Positions 27,103 to 36,776 are shown, numbered from the stretch's first letter. The stretch is DNA of 58,993 nucleotides from Prochlorothrix hollandica PCC 9006 = CALU 1027 (GCF_000332315.1 NZ_KB235933.1:404920-463912); one strand, 5' to 3'. Made by a program: numbers and translations. The notes: generated by a model from the letters alone, not told the origin.

Positions 27103-27140
27103 AACGCATCACCGAGGCTCACACTCACACCATCCTAGCC

Positions 27141-27359
27141 CTATGCTTCGTCGCAATCTTCTAAATCCAGCAAATAGAGGTAAGGTTCCGCTAGTTCAGG
27201 CCGCTGGAAGGCGATCGCCCGCAGCAGGTGCCAATCCTTCAGGCTCTCAAAGGCGGACTCGTAATTATCCGTTTCCAGGCGATCGGCCAGTTGGGCCACG
27301 TCGGTCTCTGTTATTTGAGCAATGGTTTCTGGGGTAATGGCAGTGGGGCTAGGGGGCAT
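27141..27359 (-). CDS. DUF2555 family protein
   Basis: The ATG at 27359 (MPPSPTAITPETIA) gives 72 residues; an upstream start at 27404 adds an unlikely Cys/Pro leader. The sequence TDVAQLADRLETDNYESAF, DWHLLRAIAFQRPEL and PYLYLLDLEDCDEA is typical of DUF2555, a small acidic soluble family restricted to cyanobacteria and of unknown role. It lies 38 bases upstream of coaBC on the same strand. Confidence 0.8.
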   Translation of the reverse strand: MPPSPTAITPETIAQITETDVAQLADRLETDNYESAFESLKDWHLLRAIAFQRPELAEPYLYLLDLEDCDEA

Positions 27360-27511
27360 AACAGTCCTCCGGGGGCACATCGGTGGGGGCACACATAGTC
27401 CCACTGTATCCTTACAGGCTCGATCGCGTCCAATTCCCCATAATTCCTCAAGGGGTTTGTTAGGCTAAATTCCTAGGATTTGGTACAACGTCTAAGATTT
27501 GGTACAACGTC

Positions 27512-27518
27512 AAGGAGG
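27512..27518 (+). promoter_or_regulatory. strong ribosome binding site of the prohibitin-like gene
   Basis: AAGGAGG ends four bases before the ATG at 27523 and decides that start over an in-frame start at 27499. Just upstream, TTTGGTACAACGTC occurs twice in tandem (about 27479-27511). Confidence 0.8.
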
Positions 27519-27522
27519 CAAC

Positions 27523-28359
27523 ATGCGCCAGCAAAATGGAGAATTACTGATCATTGGTGGACTGGTGATCGCCGGTTTAGTGGTGGTGGGGAGTTTTAGT
27601 AGTTCAGCCTTTGAAATTGTGTCCGAAGGCACCGAAGGCGTGCGGATCTTCAACGGCAAAGCCGGACAGGTCGTAAACCCAGGCTTTCATTTTAAAACCC
27701 CTGTCCTAGCCGACATCATTCAGTTTGACACCACCGTGCAAACCTACGATCCGCCCCCCATCCGCATCCCCACCCAGGAACAAGCTGGCATCGAACTGGA
27801 TGCAGCGGTGATTTGGCGCATGACCCCCGGTGCTAGCCCCATGGTTTATCGCAACTACCAAACCTTAGATCGGCTAGCCCAGGCCACCATCCACCGGGAA
27901 CTCCCCACCGCCATTAACTCAGTCACCGCCCAGTATCCCTTTTCGGACTTAACCTCCCGACGATCGGCCATCCAAGCGGAAATCGAAACCCAACTGCGGG
28001 AGCAACTGCTGGAGATCGACGCACCCGTCTCGGATGTTAATGTCAATCTCCAAAATTTCATCTTCCCGGAAGCCATCACCCAGGCTATTCAGCAAAAGCT
28101 AGAACAGGAACAACTGACCCAAAAAGCCCAACTGGAATTGCAACGGGTTAAAGCCGAAGCGGAAGCCAAGGTAGCCACGGCGGAAGGGGAGGCCCGCGCC
28201 AACAGAGCGCTCAGCACTGCCATCACCCCCCAACTGTTGGAACTGCGCAAACTGGAGGTGCAGCAACAAACCATCAACAAATGGAACGGGGTTATGCCGG
28301 TCTACATGGGGAGCGGCCAAGAGCTAATTACCCTACCCCAACCCACCCCCAGCAATTAA
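27523..28359 (+). CDS. prohibitin-like SPFH/Band 7 protein
   Basis: The 278-residue membrane-anchored protein has one N-terminal helix (LLIIGGLVIAGLVVVGSF). An SPFH domain (EGTEGVRIFNGKAGQVVNPGFHF) continues to about 190. An Ala/Glu-rich coiled coil (LEQEQLTQKAQLELQRVKAE) and a short C-terminal domain with IINKWNG-like NKWNGVMPVYMG follow. Prohibitins form ring-shaped scaffolds in thylakoid or plasma membranes and modulate proteases such as FtsH. The start is fixed by a strong AAGGAGG. It is monocistronic as far as visible. Confidence 0.9.
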   Translation: MRQQNGELLIIGGLVIAGLVVVGSFSSSAFEIVSEGTEGVRIFNGKAGQVVNPGFHFKTPVLADIIQFDTTVQTYDPPPIRIPTQEQAGIELDAAVIWRMTPGASPMVYRNYQTLDRLAQATIHRELPTAINSVTAQYPFSDLTSRRSAIQAEIETQLREQLLEIDAPVSDVNVNLQNFIFPEAITQAIQQKLEQEQLTQKAQLELQRVKAEAEAKVATAEGEARANRALSTAITPQLLELRKLEVQQQTINKWNGVMPVYMGSGQELITLPQPTPSN

Positions 28360-28433
28360 CGGCACGGGGTACTGTGTACGGGGTACGGGGTACGGGGCAC
28401 TATGTACGGCACTGCGTAACGACCCAGGCTGTC

Positions 28434-29333
28434 CTAACCCTGAGGGTTGCCCTCATCCCCCAGCCCCGTCTCCCCTGGGCTGCATGGAGCAGCCGTTCCC
28501 TCGATCGAGTCCGGCCCGATCGCCCCCAGGGCATATCGCCCCAAGGGAATACAGAGGGGAGTCTGGCTAATGGGATCCACCATAATGTGGCAAGCCAAGC
28601 CAAAGACCGCCTCAATTAACCCTGGCGTAATCACCTCCCCTGGGGATCCCTCCGCATAGATCCGACCTTGGTGCAAGACCACCAGGCGATCGCCATAGCG
28701 ACAGGCTTGGTTTAAATCATGGAGCACCATCACGATCGTCCGCTGCTCTTGGCGATTGAGATCCCGCAGTAACTCCAACACCTCCACCTGATGGGCCAAA
28801 TCTAAAAACGTCGTCGGTTCATCCAACAGCAACAGGGGCGTATCTTGAGCCAAAGCTAGGGCAATCCAAGCCCGTTGTCGCTGCCCCCCCGACAGGGTGT
28901 CTAAGGGGCGCTGGGCCAGATCCATCAAGGCTGTCCGCTCCAAGGCCCGGTTGACCGCCCCCTCATCCGCCTCAGACCAGGACTGCCACCAGCGTTGATG
29001 GGGGTAACGACCCTGGGCCACCAAGCCCCGCACCGTCAGCCCCTCTGGAGCCTGGGGACCCTGGGGCAAAATCCCCAAACGCTGGGCCACCGCCTGGGTC
29101 GATAGGCGGTGGATGGCCTGTCCCTCCAAATAAACCGTTCCCCCCTGGGGCTGCAACAGCCGCGCCAGCCCCCGCAGCACCGTGGATTTCCCGCAGCCAT
29201 TGGGTCCCAATAACACCGTCACCTGGCCGGGGGCAATGGCTAAGGTCAGCCCCTCCACCACCCGCTGCCCCCCATAGGCTAGGGTCACATCCTCCGTCCA
29301 CAGTTGAGGCTCCCCGGCACCCTCCCCTCCCAT
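28434..29333 (-). CDS. FecE-like ABC transporter ATP-binding protein
   Basis: The 299-residue product resembles ATPases of iron-siderophore or cobalamin importers. Walker A is [11 protein letters not shown], the Q-loop LGILPQGPQ, the signature [11 protein letters not shown], Walker [13 protein letters not shown] and the switch His VLHDLNQA. The C-terminal [23 protein letters not shown] is typical of FecE/FhuC. No permease or binding-protein gene adjoins it. The last 20 or so residues ([13 protein letters not shown]) are translated from a dispersed repeat and replace the usual end, so this tail is probably not functional. Confidence 0.88.
   Translation of the reverse strand: MGGEGAGEPQLWTEDVTLAYGGQRVVEGLTLAIAPGQVTVLLGPNGCGKSTVLRGLARLLQPQGGTVYLEGQAIHRLSTQAVAQRLGILPQGPQAPEGLTVRGLVAQGRYPHQRWWQSWSEADEGAVNRALERTALMDLAQRPLDTLSGGQRQRAWIALALAQDTPLLLLDEPTTFLDLAHQVEVLELLRDLNRQEQRTIVMVLHDLNQACRYGDRLVVLHQGRIYAEGSPGEVITPGLIEAVFGLACHIMVDPISQTPLCIPLGRYALGAIGPDSIEGTAAPCSPGETGLGDEGNPQG
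28443..28490 (+). repeat. partial copy of the hairpin-rich dispersed repeat
   Basis: Contains GCCCTCATCCCCCAGCCCC followed by GTCTCCC and CTGG, matching the left part of 23313-23438. It overlaps the 3' end of the ABC ATPase gene. Confidence 0.7.
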
Positions 29334-29386
29334 GTCACCTTCTCCTTAATCGTTGTGGACAAATCTTGGTGAGCAAATCTTGGTGA

Positions 29387-29483
29387 GCACCTCGAAAAAT
29401 CTAAATTCTTGCCCCTGTACCAACGCAAGAATCGGGGTTTTGGCAGGTGGCGAAGCCGCCCACCAACATTAATCGAGGTGCCC
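29387..29483 (+). repeat. MITE-like family 2 copy (GCACCTCGA ... TCGAGGTGC)
   Basis: Terminal inverted repeats GCACCTCGA at 29387-29395 and TCGAGGTGCCC at 29473-29483 enclose about 75 bp with GGCGAAGCCGCCCA. A relative with perfect 11-bp arms lies at 52053-52149. The right end touches family 1 at 29483. Confidence 0.65.
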
Positions 29484-29587
29484 TACAGCAATCCTAAAGC
29501 AGTTGCAAGGATCTCAATGGCTGAAACCCTTGGTATGGTATTTGCCCTCCGGGCGCACGCCACACAACCCATTTCGGACTGCTGTAG
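29483..29587 (+). repeat. 105-bp MITE-like family 1 copy (CTACAGCAATCC ... GACTGCTGTAG)
   Basis: Imperfect terminal repeats CTACAGCAATCC and GGACTGCTGTAG; the body shares CTGAAACCCTT and CAACCCATTTCGGACT with 52263-52367, which has exactly the same length. A half copy is at 3438. Confidence 0.75.
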
Positions 29588-30665
29588 TCCCGAATCCATC
29601 ATCGAAACCCCAACCCCAGTCCCCCCCAGCCCCCTCAGAGTCCAGTTCCGGATCCCCCCTGGGGCTTGAGAATGTAGCTGTAATGTTGTAGTGGTTCTGG
29701 ACGCTGTCTAGCTTGATCATGACCCATCCATTAAACCCCTCAGCTTTGCAGTACCACATTAATAAGGATTCCTGTCGAGGTTACCTCCTCACCCTAGGAG
29801 AATACTGACTGCAACGGCCCGATCATTATCTCTATCAACTCAATTATCGTGTTGCCTCAGAAGATGCTGCTTGGTACCTACTGAACCGCCACTTGGAGGT
29901 TTGATGCTGTGGTCAAGTGAGTCGGTTTACCTTGAACCCCCACGACGGCCACATTACCTTGCAATTCTAGATGCCTCTGATCTTTTAGACCTTGAGATTC
30001 AGGGTCTAAAAGATCAGACCTTGAGATCAGACCCTGATCTCGCAGACCCTGATCTCAAGCCAACTCTGTTTAACCGGGCATCCGCAACAACATTTGGTAT
30101 CAGGTTCCCTGGGATCCACTTCCCCTGGAGCCTACCCCCAATCCCAAGGGTCATGCTAGAGTCAGCCTGGGTCTACGATGCAGTCATGGTCATGTCTTTG
30201 TGATCAGGCGCACACGTTTCTAGTGATGTGGCTTCGGACATTGGCGGAACGAATTGGGCATTCTGGATAGGGATTGTGGGCATTCCCAGGGTCGCTGGCT
30301 TCCGGTGATCCTATCCCCCAGGAACCACTGCCGTGAGGTTCTCCAGTAAAATTCCTGGGCACCCTCGTTCAGCCTCGTAATCCTAACCTAAGGTTCTTGA
30401 CATCAGTGTTCGGTGACTTTGGGGGGGCTAACCCTACAAAAAATCCGCTACTTGAGGCAAGATCGACGGTAGAGCAGTAACACTGGTGGTTTAACCAAAG
30501 CACCAGATCTCAAACCTATCCTGCTTCCTACTGTGTCCGGTCTACCACCATGTATCCTTGGAACCATACCCTTAGTCCCATAGCCACTGTCGGGGGGAAG
30601 TCTCCCCATCGGCCAGGGTCTAAACTATCCCTTGAAGTTTTCTATAATAAAGGTGAGCAGGGCGA
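29588..30665. other. 1.08-kb region without a convincing gene; hairpin and possible decayed frame
   Basis: The frame 29719-29904 reads plausible protein (MTHPLNPSALQYH, then RPDHYLYQLNYRVASEDAAW) interrupted by a TGA at 29806-29808, so it may be a decayed small gene. A perfect 13-bp inverted repeat, GATCTTTTAGACC at 29979-29991 and its complement at 30003-30015, forms a hairpin with an 11-base loop, beside repeated GACCCTGATCTC. The rest shows nothing I can name. Confidence 0.4.
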
Positions 30666-32117
30666 GTGAGCGATCGCCGATTGTCACGACAAGAACTAGA
30701 ACCCATCCATGCCCGGTTAAGCCAGGGTGAGGGTCAAGACTTCCATGACTGGTCTCCAGAGCATGAATGTTTCCTGTGCTTAATCTGGGCCTTGGAAAAT
30801 CTGGGAGTTATGGTCAACCCGCGCAAACTGGCGAAGCTGTCGGAGATCATCATCCAGTGCATGACGGACTCCAGTCGCTACTTCCACAGTCCCCCCCATA
30901 TTTTCAACGTGGCCGAGGGGGGGGATCCCTTGGAGGTCTTAGCAGCTTTGTACCATGATGTGGTTTATGTCCAGGTAGACGATGGCATTAATGTTAATGT
31001 CAGCGGTTGTGTTTCGCCGTTTGTCAAGGAAGTGCGTAACCGGCTGCAAGTGCGGGATAGCGACGATGTGCCCTGCGATCGTGCCTTTCAGCTTGTATCC
31101 CAAATTTTTGATATTCAACCAGGTCAGCACCTAGCCCTCGAACAAAACGAATTCCTCAGCGCCATTGTGGCGGTCAAGCAGATGGAGGGGTTGCTGAGTT
31201 GGCAGGAACTGGCCGCCATGGCCGCTTGCATTGAGGCCACCATTCCCTTCCGGCCCCCGTCGCCCCTGGGGTTCAAACCCAGTGAGCAGTTGCACTACCG
31301 TCTCCAGGAACTGAACCGCAACTTTAATCTCCACTGGGACGAACCCGACATCGTGGAGGCGGTGCGGCGGGCGGTGCGGGTGGCCAATCGCGATGTGGAA
31401 AATTTTGCGGAACCGGATGCCTCCAGTTTCCTCAACAACACCTGGAAACTGCTGCCGGAGACTAATCCTTTTCTGCGGGGTTCCTCCACCTATACGGTGA
31501 GCCAGTATCGCCATGCCCTGGAAAAAATGACAAGCTTCATGAACTTCCTGGAACCGATTCTGGTCTTTCGCCAGTTCCAGGGGGAGCCTCCCACTGCCCT
31601 CTATCAACAGATGCTGCAACAGGCAGGCAAGAATATCACCGTGGCTCGCCTCTACCTCAGTGTCAAACTGGTGGCCATTGCCATTTTGGAAAGCTTGTCC
31701 CTGCGTCTCGGCAGTGATGTGCCCCTTACTAGTCTGGTGGGGCAATGTACCCCGGATTCTGTGGATTTGAGTGCATGGCAGGCCCGTTTACCCAAAATTG
31801 AACCCCAATACGATCCTCAAACCGCCATTGAGGCGGAAACGCTGCAACTCCTGGCCGTGGGGCGCACTCAAACGTCGGAGTTTGATATTCGTAACTCCCC
31901 CTTGGCTACGTTCCTGGTGCTGTGTCTGGGCTTTGAAAAGGTGTCGAAGCTGATGGATAAGGCCAAGTCTTTCTTCCAAGGTAAGATCACCGCTGACCAG
32001 TTTCTGAACCAGTGCGATGAACGGATCCTCAAAGAAGTGACCATGGCGATTCTCAAGGAGTTTGAGAGTCGTACTTCTGCCCTGATGGAGTTGCAGCGGG
32101 ATTCACCCACCAGTTGA
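30666..32117 (+). CDS. HD-superfamily-like protein of unknown function
   Basis: The 483-residue product starts at a GTG (30666). The segment SRYFHSPPHIFNVA followed by LEVLAALYHDVVYVQVD resembles predicted metal-dependent HD phosphohydrolases, in which H...HD binds metal. The pattern here is His, His, then His-Asp in YHDVVY. The remainder is helical, ends in an amphipathic region (VTMAILKEFESRTSALMEL), and has no recognised domain. No transmembrane segments are seen. Substrate and role are unknown. It is convergent with moaA, with two bases between stops. Confidence 0.7.
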   Translation: MSDRRLSRQELEPIHARLSQGEGQDFHDWSPEHECFLCLIWALENLGVMVNPRKLAKLSEIIIQCMTDSSRYFHSPPHIFNVAEGGDPLEVLAALYHDVVYVQVDDGINVNVSGCVSPFVKEVRNRLQVRDSDDVPCDRAFQLVSQIFDIQPGQHLALEQNEFLSAIVAVKQMEGLLSWQELAAMAACIEATIPFRPPSPLGFKPSEQLHYRLQELNRNFNLHWDEPDIVEAVRRAVRVANRDVENFAEPDASSFLNNTWKLLPETNPFLRGSSTYTVSQYRHALEKMTSFMNFLEPILVFRQFQGEPPTALYQQMLQQAGKNITVARLYLSVKLVAIAILESLSLRLGSDVPLTSLVGQCTPDSVDLSAWQARLPKIEPQYDPQTAIEAETLQLLAVGRTQTSEFDIRNSPLATFLVLCLGFEKVSKLMDKAKSFFQGKITADQFLNQCDERILKEVTMAILKEFESRTSALMELQRDSPTS

Positions 32118-32119
32118 GA

Positions 32120-33154
32120 CTAGCCTCCAATTTGGGACATGGTGCGGCCATAGGTTCCTGGGGTGCCCCGATCTTGGGCCTTGAAGTTAATGTCCGGTTT
32201 GAGGGTGAGCAGGGCTTGTACCTGGGTTTGAATCTCCCCCAGGGACATTCCTTGGCGGAGGGCGGTTTTGAGGTCTAGCTGGCCGGTTTCGTTGAGGAGG
32301 CAGGGGCGCAGCCAACCATCGGCTGATAGGCGCATCCGGTTACAGCGATCGCAAAAACATTCAGACATTTGGCTAATGAAGCCCACGGTGCCCAATGCGC
32401 CGGGAATTTGGAACACATCCGCTGGCCCAGCCCCCTGAACTTGGCCGCTGGTCAGTCCCCAGCGCTCCTGGATCTGCTGGCGCAGATGGGCGGAGGTAAT
32501 CCAGCCCCGATCGCCAAATAACTGATCATTGCCAATGGGCATAAATTCAATAAACCGCACATGCCAGCGGCGTTGCAGGGTCAGCTCCGCTAGGGGTAAC
32601 ACTTCTCCATCGTTGACCCCTGGAATAATCACCACATTGAGCTTAAGGGGGTCAAAGCCCACCTGATGGGCTGCTTGAATCCCGTTCCACACCGCTGGCC
32701 ACCGCGATCGCCCCCCCCGGCCATTGCCAATCATCTGATCAAACACCTCCGGTTGCAGGGAATCGAGGCTGATGTTGATGCGCCGCAGTCCTGCCTGGTA
32801 GAGGGGTTCCGCCAGGTTTTCTAAATAAAAGCCATTGGTGGTCAGGGCCAAGTCTTCCACGTCTTGCAAGGCGGTCAGTTGGGCCACCAATTCCACTAAG
32901 CCGGGACGCAGGAGCGGTTCGCCCCCCGTCAGCCGGAAACGCCGAAACCCTAGGGGAATGAAAATCCCTTGGACGAGGGTGGTAATTTCGTCCAGACTGA
33001 GCCAGTCCTGTTGCAAGAGGTAGGTTAGATCGTCCCCCTCTGGAACGCAATATTGGCAGCGAAAGTTACAGCGATCGATCAGGCTAATGCGCAAATAATC
33101 AACAGCATTCATGGTGTGGGGGCGGGGCGGCAGGGCTGGGCTGGGGCGGGCCAT
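32120..33154 (-). CDS. moaA: GTP 3',8-cyclase
   Basis: The product of up to 344 residues is a radical SAM enzyme that starts molybdenum cofactor synthesis by rearranging GTP. The N-terminal [4Fe-4S] motif is CNFRCQYC, followed by [12 protein letters not shown]. The C-terminal cluster motif is [20 protein letters not shown] (CxxCx13C). The protein ends near MSQIGG instead of the usual tandem Gly-Gly, which is a slightly different tail. An ATG at 33112 ([15 protein letters not shown]) fits the family start better than 33154. No other mo-genes are nearby. Confidence 0.94.
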   Translation of the reverse strand: MARPSPALPPRPHTMNAVDYLRISLIDRCNFRCQYCVPEGDDLTYLLQQDWLSLDEITTLVQGIFIPLGFRRFRLTGGEPLLRPGLVELVAQLTALQDVEDLALTTNGFYLENLAEPLYQAGLRRINISLDSLQPEVFDQMIGNGRGGRSRWPAVWNGIQAAHQVGFDPLKLNVVIIPGVNDGEVLPLAELTLQRRWHVRFIEFMPIGNDQLFGDRGWITSAHLRQQIQERWGLTSGQVQGAGPADVFQIPGALGTVGFISQMSECFCDRCNRMRLSADGWLRPCLLNETGQLDLKTALRQGMSLGEIQTQVQALLTLKPDINFKAQDRGTPGTYGRTMSQIGG

Positions 33155-33189
33155 GTTCCCCCAGGGGGCAGGATCACCAGCCGCGCTCC

Positions 33190-34212
33190 CTACTCATTAT
33201 TGGCAGATTCTGGGGAGAGTTGTTGGAGCAACGCGGCGATCGTGGCAGCAGGGATCGGTTTAGGTTGGTTCGCCCAGTCCTTTAAGGGTTGAATCAGGGG
33301 GCGCAGGGCCACATACCGCGATCGCCAGTGTTCAATGGCGGTTTCATCTTCCCGCCGCTGCTGGGCTTGGCGCAACACTTGCTCCTGCAACTCCACTAAC
33401 TGTTGCTCCAGCAGATTTAACCGTTGTTGCTGTTGGTGCCGCTCTCCCTCCAGTTCCCGGTAGCGGTGCTGGAATTGGGCTTTTAGCCGCCCATAGTTGG
33501 CCCTGGGGATGTCCCCGTCTCGCTGGGTCTCCCCGTCCCCCTCCGATGGGTCCCGTTGCTCCGGGCTGTCCCCTAAGTCTAGGGAGGGCATGGTTTCTGC
33601 TAGTTGGCTTCGGGCTTCTGTCAGTTGTTCCTGCAATACGGAGATGGCCTTTTGTTGCAGATTAGAAAAGTTCTCCAGGGTGGCCAGTTGCTGTTCCAAC
33701 TGCTGCTGTTCCTTGTGGTGTATCTGGTGATCGTGGATGACGAGGAGAGCTTGATCCAAGGCTTGTTCGAGGGTCTGAATGCGTTCTGTTAAGACTTTGG
33801 GGTTGGGATAGGGATCGGGGAGGGGCTGACCCACTGCTGTTGCCTGCGGGTAGGGGCTAGGGTCCCGCAGACCGTCTAAGGGGTGCGCTGGGGGATCGAT
33901 CGCGGGGGATATCGTCTGGTTAAACCCAGCCTGATTGAACTCGGTCTGGTTAAACCCGGCCTGATTGGATCCCGTCTGGTTAAACCCGGCCTGATTGAAC
34001 TCGGCCTGGTTAAATCCGGTCTGATTGGATTCCGTCTGCTTAAACCCGGCCTGATTAAACTCGGTCTGGTTAAACTCGGCCTGATTAGCTCCGGCCTGAT
34101 TAGCTCCGGCCTGATTAGAGGTTGTTCTAGTTCCCGTCCCTAGAGAGCTGGGCTTTAACGGTGGTGTTGGATTGAACCCCGCCTGATCAGCGGCTGCTCT
34201 AGTGCTACTCAT
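33190..34212 (-). CDS. coiled-coil protein with an N-terminal NQxxF pentapeptide array
   Basis: The product has 340 residues. The N-terminal 90 include about fourteen tandem units of [10 protein letters not shown] type, encoded by near-identical 15-bp units (33919-34110), so the array is a DNA-level expansion. They fit the A(D/N)LXX pentapeptide pattern only loosely. Residues about 140-310 are coiled coil ([34 protein letters not shown]). The C-terminal [20 protein letters not shown] looks conserved. No enzymatic motif is seen and the function is unknown. It lies 35 bases upstream of moaA on the same strand. Confidence 0.7.
   Translation of the reverse strand: MSSTRAAADQAGFNPTPPLKPSSLGTGTRTTSNQAGANQAGANQAEFNQTEFNQAGFKQTESNQTGFNQAEFNQAGFNQTGSNQAGFNQTEFNQAGFNQTISPAIDPPAHPLDGLRDPSPYPQATAVGQPLPDPYPNPKVLTERIQTLEQALDQALLVIHDHQIHHKEQQQLEQQLATLENFSNLQQKAISVLQEQLTEARSQLAETMPSLDLGDSPEQRDPSEGDGETQRDGDIPRANYGRLKAQFQHRYRELEGERHQQQQRLNLLEQQLVELQEQVLRQAQQRREDETAIEHWRSRYVALRPLIQPLKDWANQPKPIPAATIAALLQQLSPESANNE
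33919..34110 (-). repeat. in-frame 15-bp tandem array encoding NQxxF units
   Basis: Units of CTGATTGAACTCGGC and CTGGTTAAACCCGGC type alternate as 15-mers on the plus strand. Being in frame, copy-number change would alter protein length without a frameshift. Confidence 0.85.
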
Positions 34213-34270
34213 TGTTTTTTCCCCTGTGTCTCCTATGATGCTGCCCCTGGTGCTGCCCCTGTTTTTACCG

Positions 34271-34568
34271 AAAATCTGGGTCTAATGCCCCGTCCTTCTA
34301 GGACGGCTTTTCTTCCTGCAATCGATCTATCCAGTCTTCCACAAGCTGGGTCATAGTCTTCTCTCTCTGTTCCCCATCTTTGCTATCATGGTTAGCATAT
34401 CGAAAAGTCTGGGTTGGGGCTAACCCAAGACTCTAAATGGACAAAGAACGGGCGTAAGACCAGGATGTCTGGCAATCCGACTGCTTTGTCTAGCCAGCCG
34501 TACAGCGAACAGCTTGGACTATTCGCCTAGCCGGAGAATCCCCGCACCTTTAGGTCGGGGAGCATGTC
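34271..34568 (-). mobile_element. non-autonomous IS200/IS605-type element, minus orientation
   Basis: About 298 bp. Ends match the element at 39738-40009 in reverse complement: one end has the hairpin CCCCGCACCTTTAGGTCGGGG followed by AGCATGTC, the other CCCCGTCCTTCTAGGACGG. Subterminal hairpins of this kind, without inverted-repeat ends, mark IS200/IS605 elements and their TnpB relatives. An internal hairpin AGTCTGGGTT...AACCCAAGACT is present. No TnpA or TnpB frame remains. Confidence 0.7.
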
Positions 34569-34641
34569 AGCCACTGTGCCACGTCCCCAGGATTCCGTTC
34601 GGAGTCGTTCAAGGCAGAAGTCCATAGAGGATGGCCCAGGG

Positions 34642-35628
34642 TTATGGGGTCCAGACCCGTGGGGCAATGGGGGCATCGGCTCCCCGCAGCGATCGCACTA
34701 AACCCCAGACCGCCATGAACCAACGGCGAGCCTCTGTTGTCGAGGATCCCCGATAGCGGCACAGCAGCCCCACCTGGAGGCGGGTCACCCCCACCTGGGC
34801 CAGAGAACCAGGGCGGAGGGCTGGGTCTGATGCGGGGCGATCGTGCCACAACTGTCGCGCGAGGGCCACCGTCTCCGGCGTAACGGCCTGTCCCAGCCAA
34901 GCTAGGGTGGCCACCACGGGCTGCGCCGCCAAGCCCTGGGGACTGTGCCAAACCTTGTCCCGACCGGGTAACCATTGGGGATCAATCCAGAGGGGGCGAT
35001 CCCCTTGCCACACTTCCGTTTGCGATCGCCAATCCCCCGCCCCAAAGTCTTCCCCTCGGGCACTGCGTCCCAACCGCGTCAGATCCCACCCCAACCAGGT
35101 AGACCCTGGGTCCAGATCCACCCGCAACCGTTGGCGATACTGGGCGTGGCGAAACAAAATCGTTTCCTGGGGCAACCATTCCCCATGGGCCGCTGCTGCC
35201 ACGGTGATCTGAACGGTTTGGTCGCTGGGGAGTTGGGTCTGGGGTGTGGGGTCGCCAAGGTCTGGGTTGCGGATGGGTTGCCCTGGGGGATGCTGTCCCA
35301 TGCCCAGACCATAGACCTTGGTCGCCGCAGCGGTGGTTAACAAGCCCTCGGTTTGGGGAGCAAAGGTGGCCTCAATGGTTAAGCGATCGCCCCCCACCAG
35401 TCCCCCCGCCGTATGCAACAGCACACTATGGCAGCGGTGGGATCCTTCCGGGTAAAACGGACGCTGCACCCGCAGGGGCGCTTGGATCCGGGTTACCCGC
35501 TGCTTGGTCTGACCCTGGCGCTGATAGAACTGCAATCCCAGGTGCCCGTGCCAGGGGTCTTGGCTCAGGGATGCTGCCACCGGAGACAGCCTCCCCCCCT
35601 TAACGCTCAGAGATAACCCCAGGGTCAT
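34642..35628 (-). CDS. ureD: urease accessory protein UreD
   Basis: The 328-residue product is a UreD/UreH-type chaperone that helps UreF and UreG load nickel into urease. Typical segments are LLHTAGGLVGGDRLTIEATF, LLTTAAATKVYG, LPQETILFRHAQYRQRLRVDL and GEDFGAGDWRSQTEVWQGDRPLWID. The family averages 270-290 residues, so this one is slightly long at the N-terminus. Its start overlaps the end of the upstream gene by 29 bases; a later start is possible. Urease structural genes are not in the window, as is usual where ure genes are scattered. Confidence 0.9.
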   Translation of the reverse strand: MTLGLSLSVKGGRLSPVAASLSQDPWHGHLGLQFYQRQGQTKQRVTRIQAPLRVQRPFYPEGSHRCHSVLLHTAGGLVGGDRLTIEATFAPQTEGLLTTAAATKVYGLGMGQHPPGQPIRNPDLGDPTPQTQLPSDQTVQITVAAAAHGEWLPQETILFRHAQYRQRLRVDLDPGSTWLGWDLTRLGRSARGEDFGAGDWRSQTEVWQGDRPLWIDPQWLPGRDKVWHSPQGLAAQPVVATLAWLGQAVTPETVALARQLWHDRPASDPALRPGSLAQVGVTRLQVGLLCRYRGSSTTEARRWFMAVWGLVRSLRGADAPIAPRVWTP

Positions 35629-36559
35629 CTACCGATACAGGGTTTGCAGATCCAGGATCTACAGATTGCTGCTCTGGGGGGGGTGTTGGATCTGCGGGTT
35701 GTTCAGATGTTTCTGGCAGCGGTGCAGGTGTTAGGTTCTCTGCCGGTGTCGGGATTGCTGGGGATGGGGTGCTGGCGGTGGTACTTGGGGTGGTGTCGGG
35801 AGGACTGGTGGGAGTGGTGGGCGCGATCGTAGCCCCCGTTGCCTCTGCCGCTCTGGGGGTGGGGGCAGTCACCGGTTTCACCGTATTCAGCGTATCCGTG
35901 GCCTCTGGGGCATCCTTGGACACCCCTGGGATCGTCTCCCCTGGTGTGTTGATCACCTTTTTAGGCAAAGAATCCAGCTTACGAATCACTTTTTGTTCTT
36001 TGGGAGGCTGGGGTGCTTTGGGGGCACGGATCCGTTTGGGGGATTCCTCGGAGGAAATCAATAAATCCTTCATGAAAAAGCGGGGAAACCGCTTATCCAA
36101 CGTGGCGGTACAGGATAGAAAGAGAGGATGGCCTTGTTCCTCCTTACTAGCTTTGGGATTAAACCGCCAAGGCCGAGGGCTATCGTCCCCCTTCCAAACA
36201 AAGGGTAAATAACAGGATTTCAGTCGATCGCCATCCCAATGTTTTTCATTGCGATGTACCGCCAAAACAGGACGACGCAGTTGGGGAATAAACTGCCATA
36301 GCCCCGCCAACTTCCACTCGTCTTCCTCGTCCTGAAACTCACTCCATGCCAAAATCTGAAACTTTAAGGCTTCGGCCTTCAAATCAAAGCGGGGGTAAAC
36401 CAAAAATCGAAACGGTTTATTCTCAATGGTTTCTAAATGCCACTTCGCCTTGCGAATACCCACCGCCGGGTAACTGCCCTGGCGAATATGGAGCGCTTTA
36501 TCGGAATAAATGCCTCGAACGAGGCCAACAGCTTGGTAGTGGGCGGTATCTGGTGTCAT
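35600..36559 (-). CDS. conserved protein with a Pro/Thr-rich tail, function unknown
   Basis: The product has 319 residues. The N-terminal 190 form a compact region (YQAVGLVRGIYSDKALHIRQ, WHLETIENKPFRFLVYPRFD, LSCTATLDKRFPRFFMKDLL) without a recognised motif. From about 195 the chain is low-complexity Pro/Thr/Ala, probably disordered. It overlaps ureD by 29 bases on the same strand. The family appears to be cyanobacterial; no function is claimed. Confidence 0.65.
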   Translation of the reverse strand: MTPDTAHYQAVGLVRGIYSDKALHIRQGSYPAVGIRKAKWHLETIENKPFRFLVYPRFDLKAEALKFQILAWSEFQDEEDEWKLAGLWQFIPQLRRPVLAVHRNEKHWDGDRLKSCYLPFVWKGDDSPRPWRFNPKASKEEQGHPLFLSCTATLDKRFPRFFMKDLLISSEESPKRIRAPKAPQPPKEQKVIRKLDSLPKKVINTPGETIPGVSKDAPEATDTLNTVKPVTAPTPRAAEATGATIAPTTPTSPPDTTPSTTASTPSPAIPTPAENLTPAPLPETSEQPADPTPPPEQQSVDPGSANPVSVDDPGVISER

Positions 36560-36776
36560 GGTTAACCTTAGTAGGGAATGTTTGCCATTCCAAATCTCGT
36601 TGGTTCAAGGATTGCGCTGGAAACAGCGTGAGACTCGTTCAGAGCTGTGATGCTTAAGCCTTATCTTAAACCGACTGGCCGACCAATGTTATGGTGATGG
36701 GCCAGAAATCCTTGGCACGCCCCTTAACCCCCGTGGCCGTTGATAGCGGTTCCGCCTGGATCCTCAGCCTGGATCC

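Noticed and set aside
29871-30203. 110-codon plus-strand frame
   Set aside because: Its middle is the inverted-repeat hairpin and GACCCTGATCTC repeats; no family resemblance or ribosome binding site.
34570-34610. tRNA-like GGGGACGTGGCACAGTGGCT on the minus strand
   Set aside because: Only a 5'-half resemblance; no anticodon arm, T arm or acceptor partner can be folded because the IS200-like element follows.
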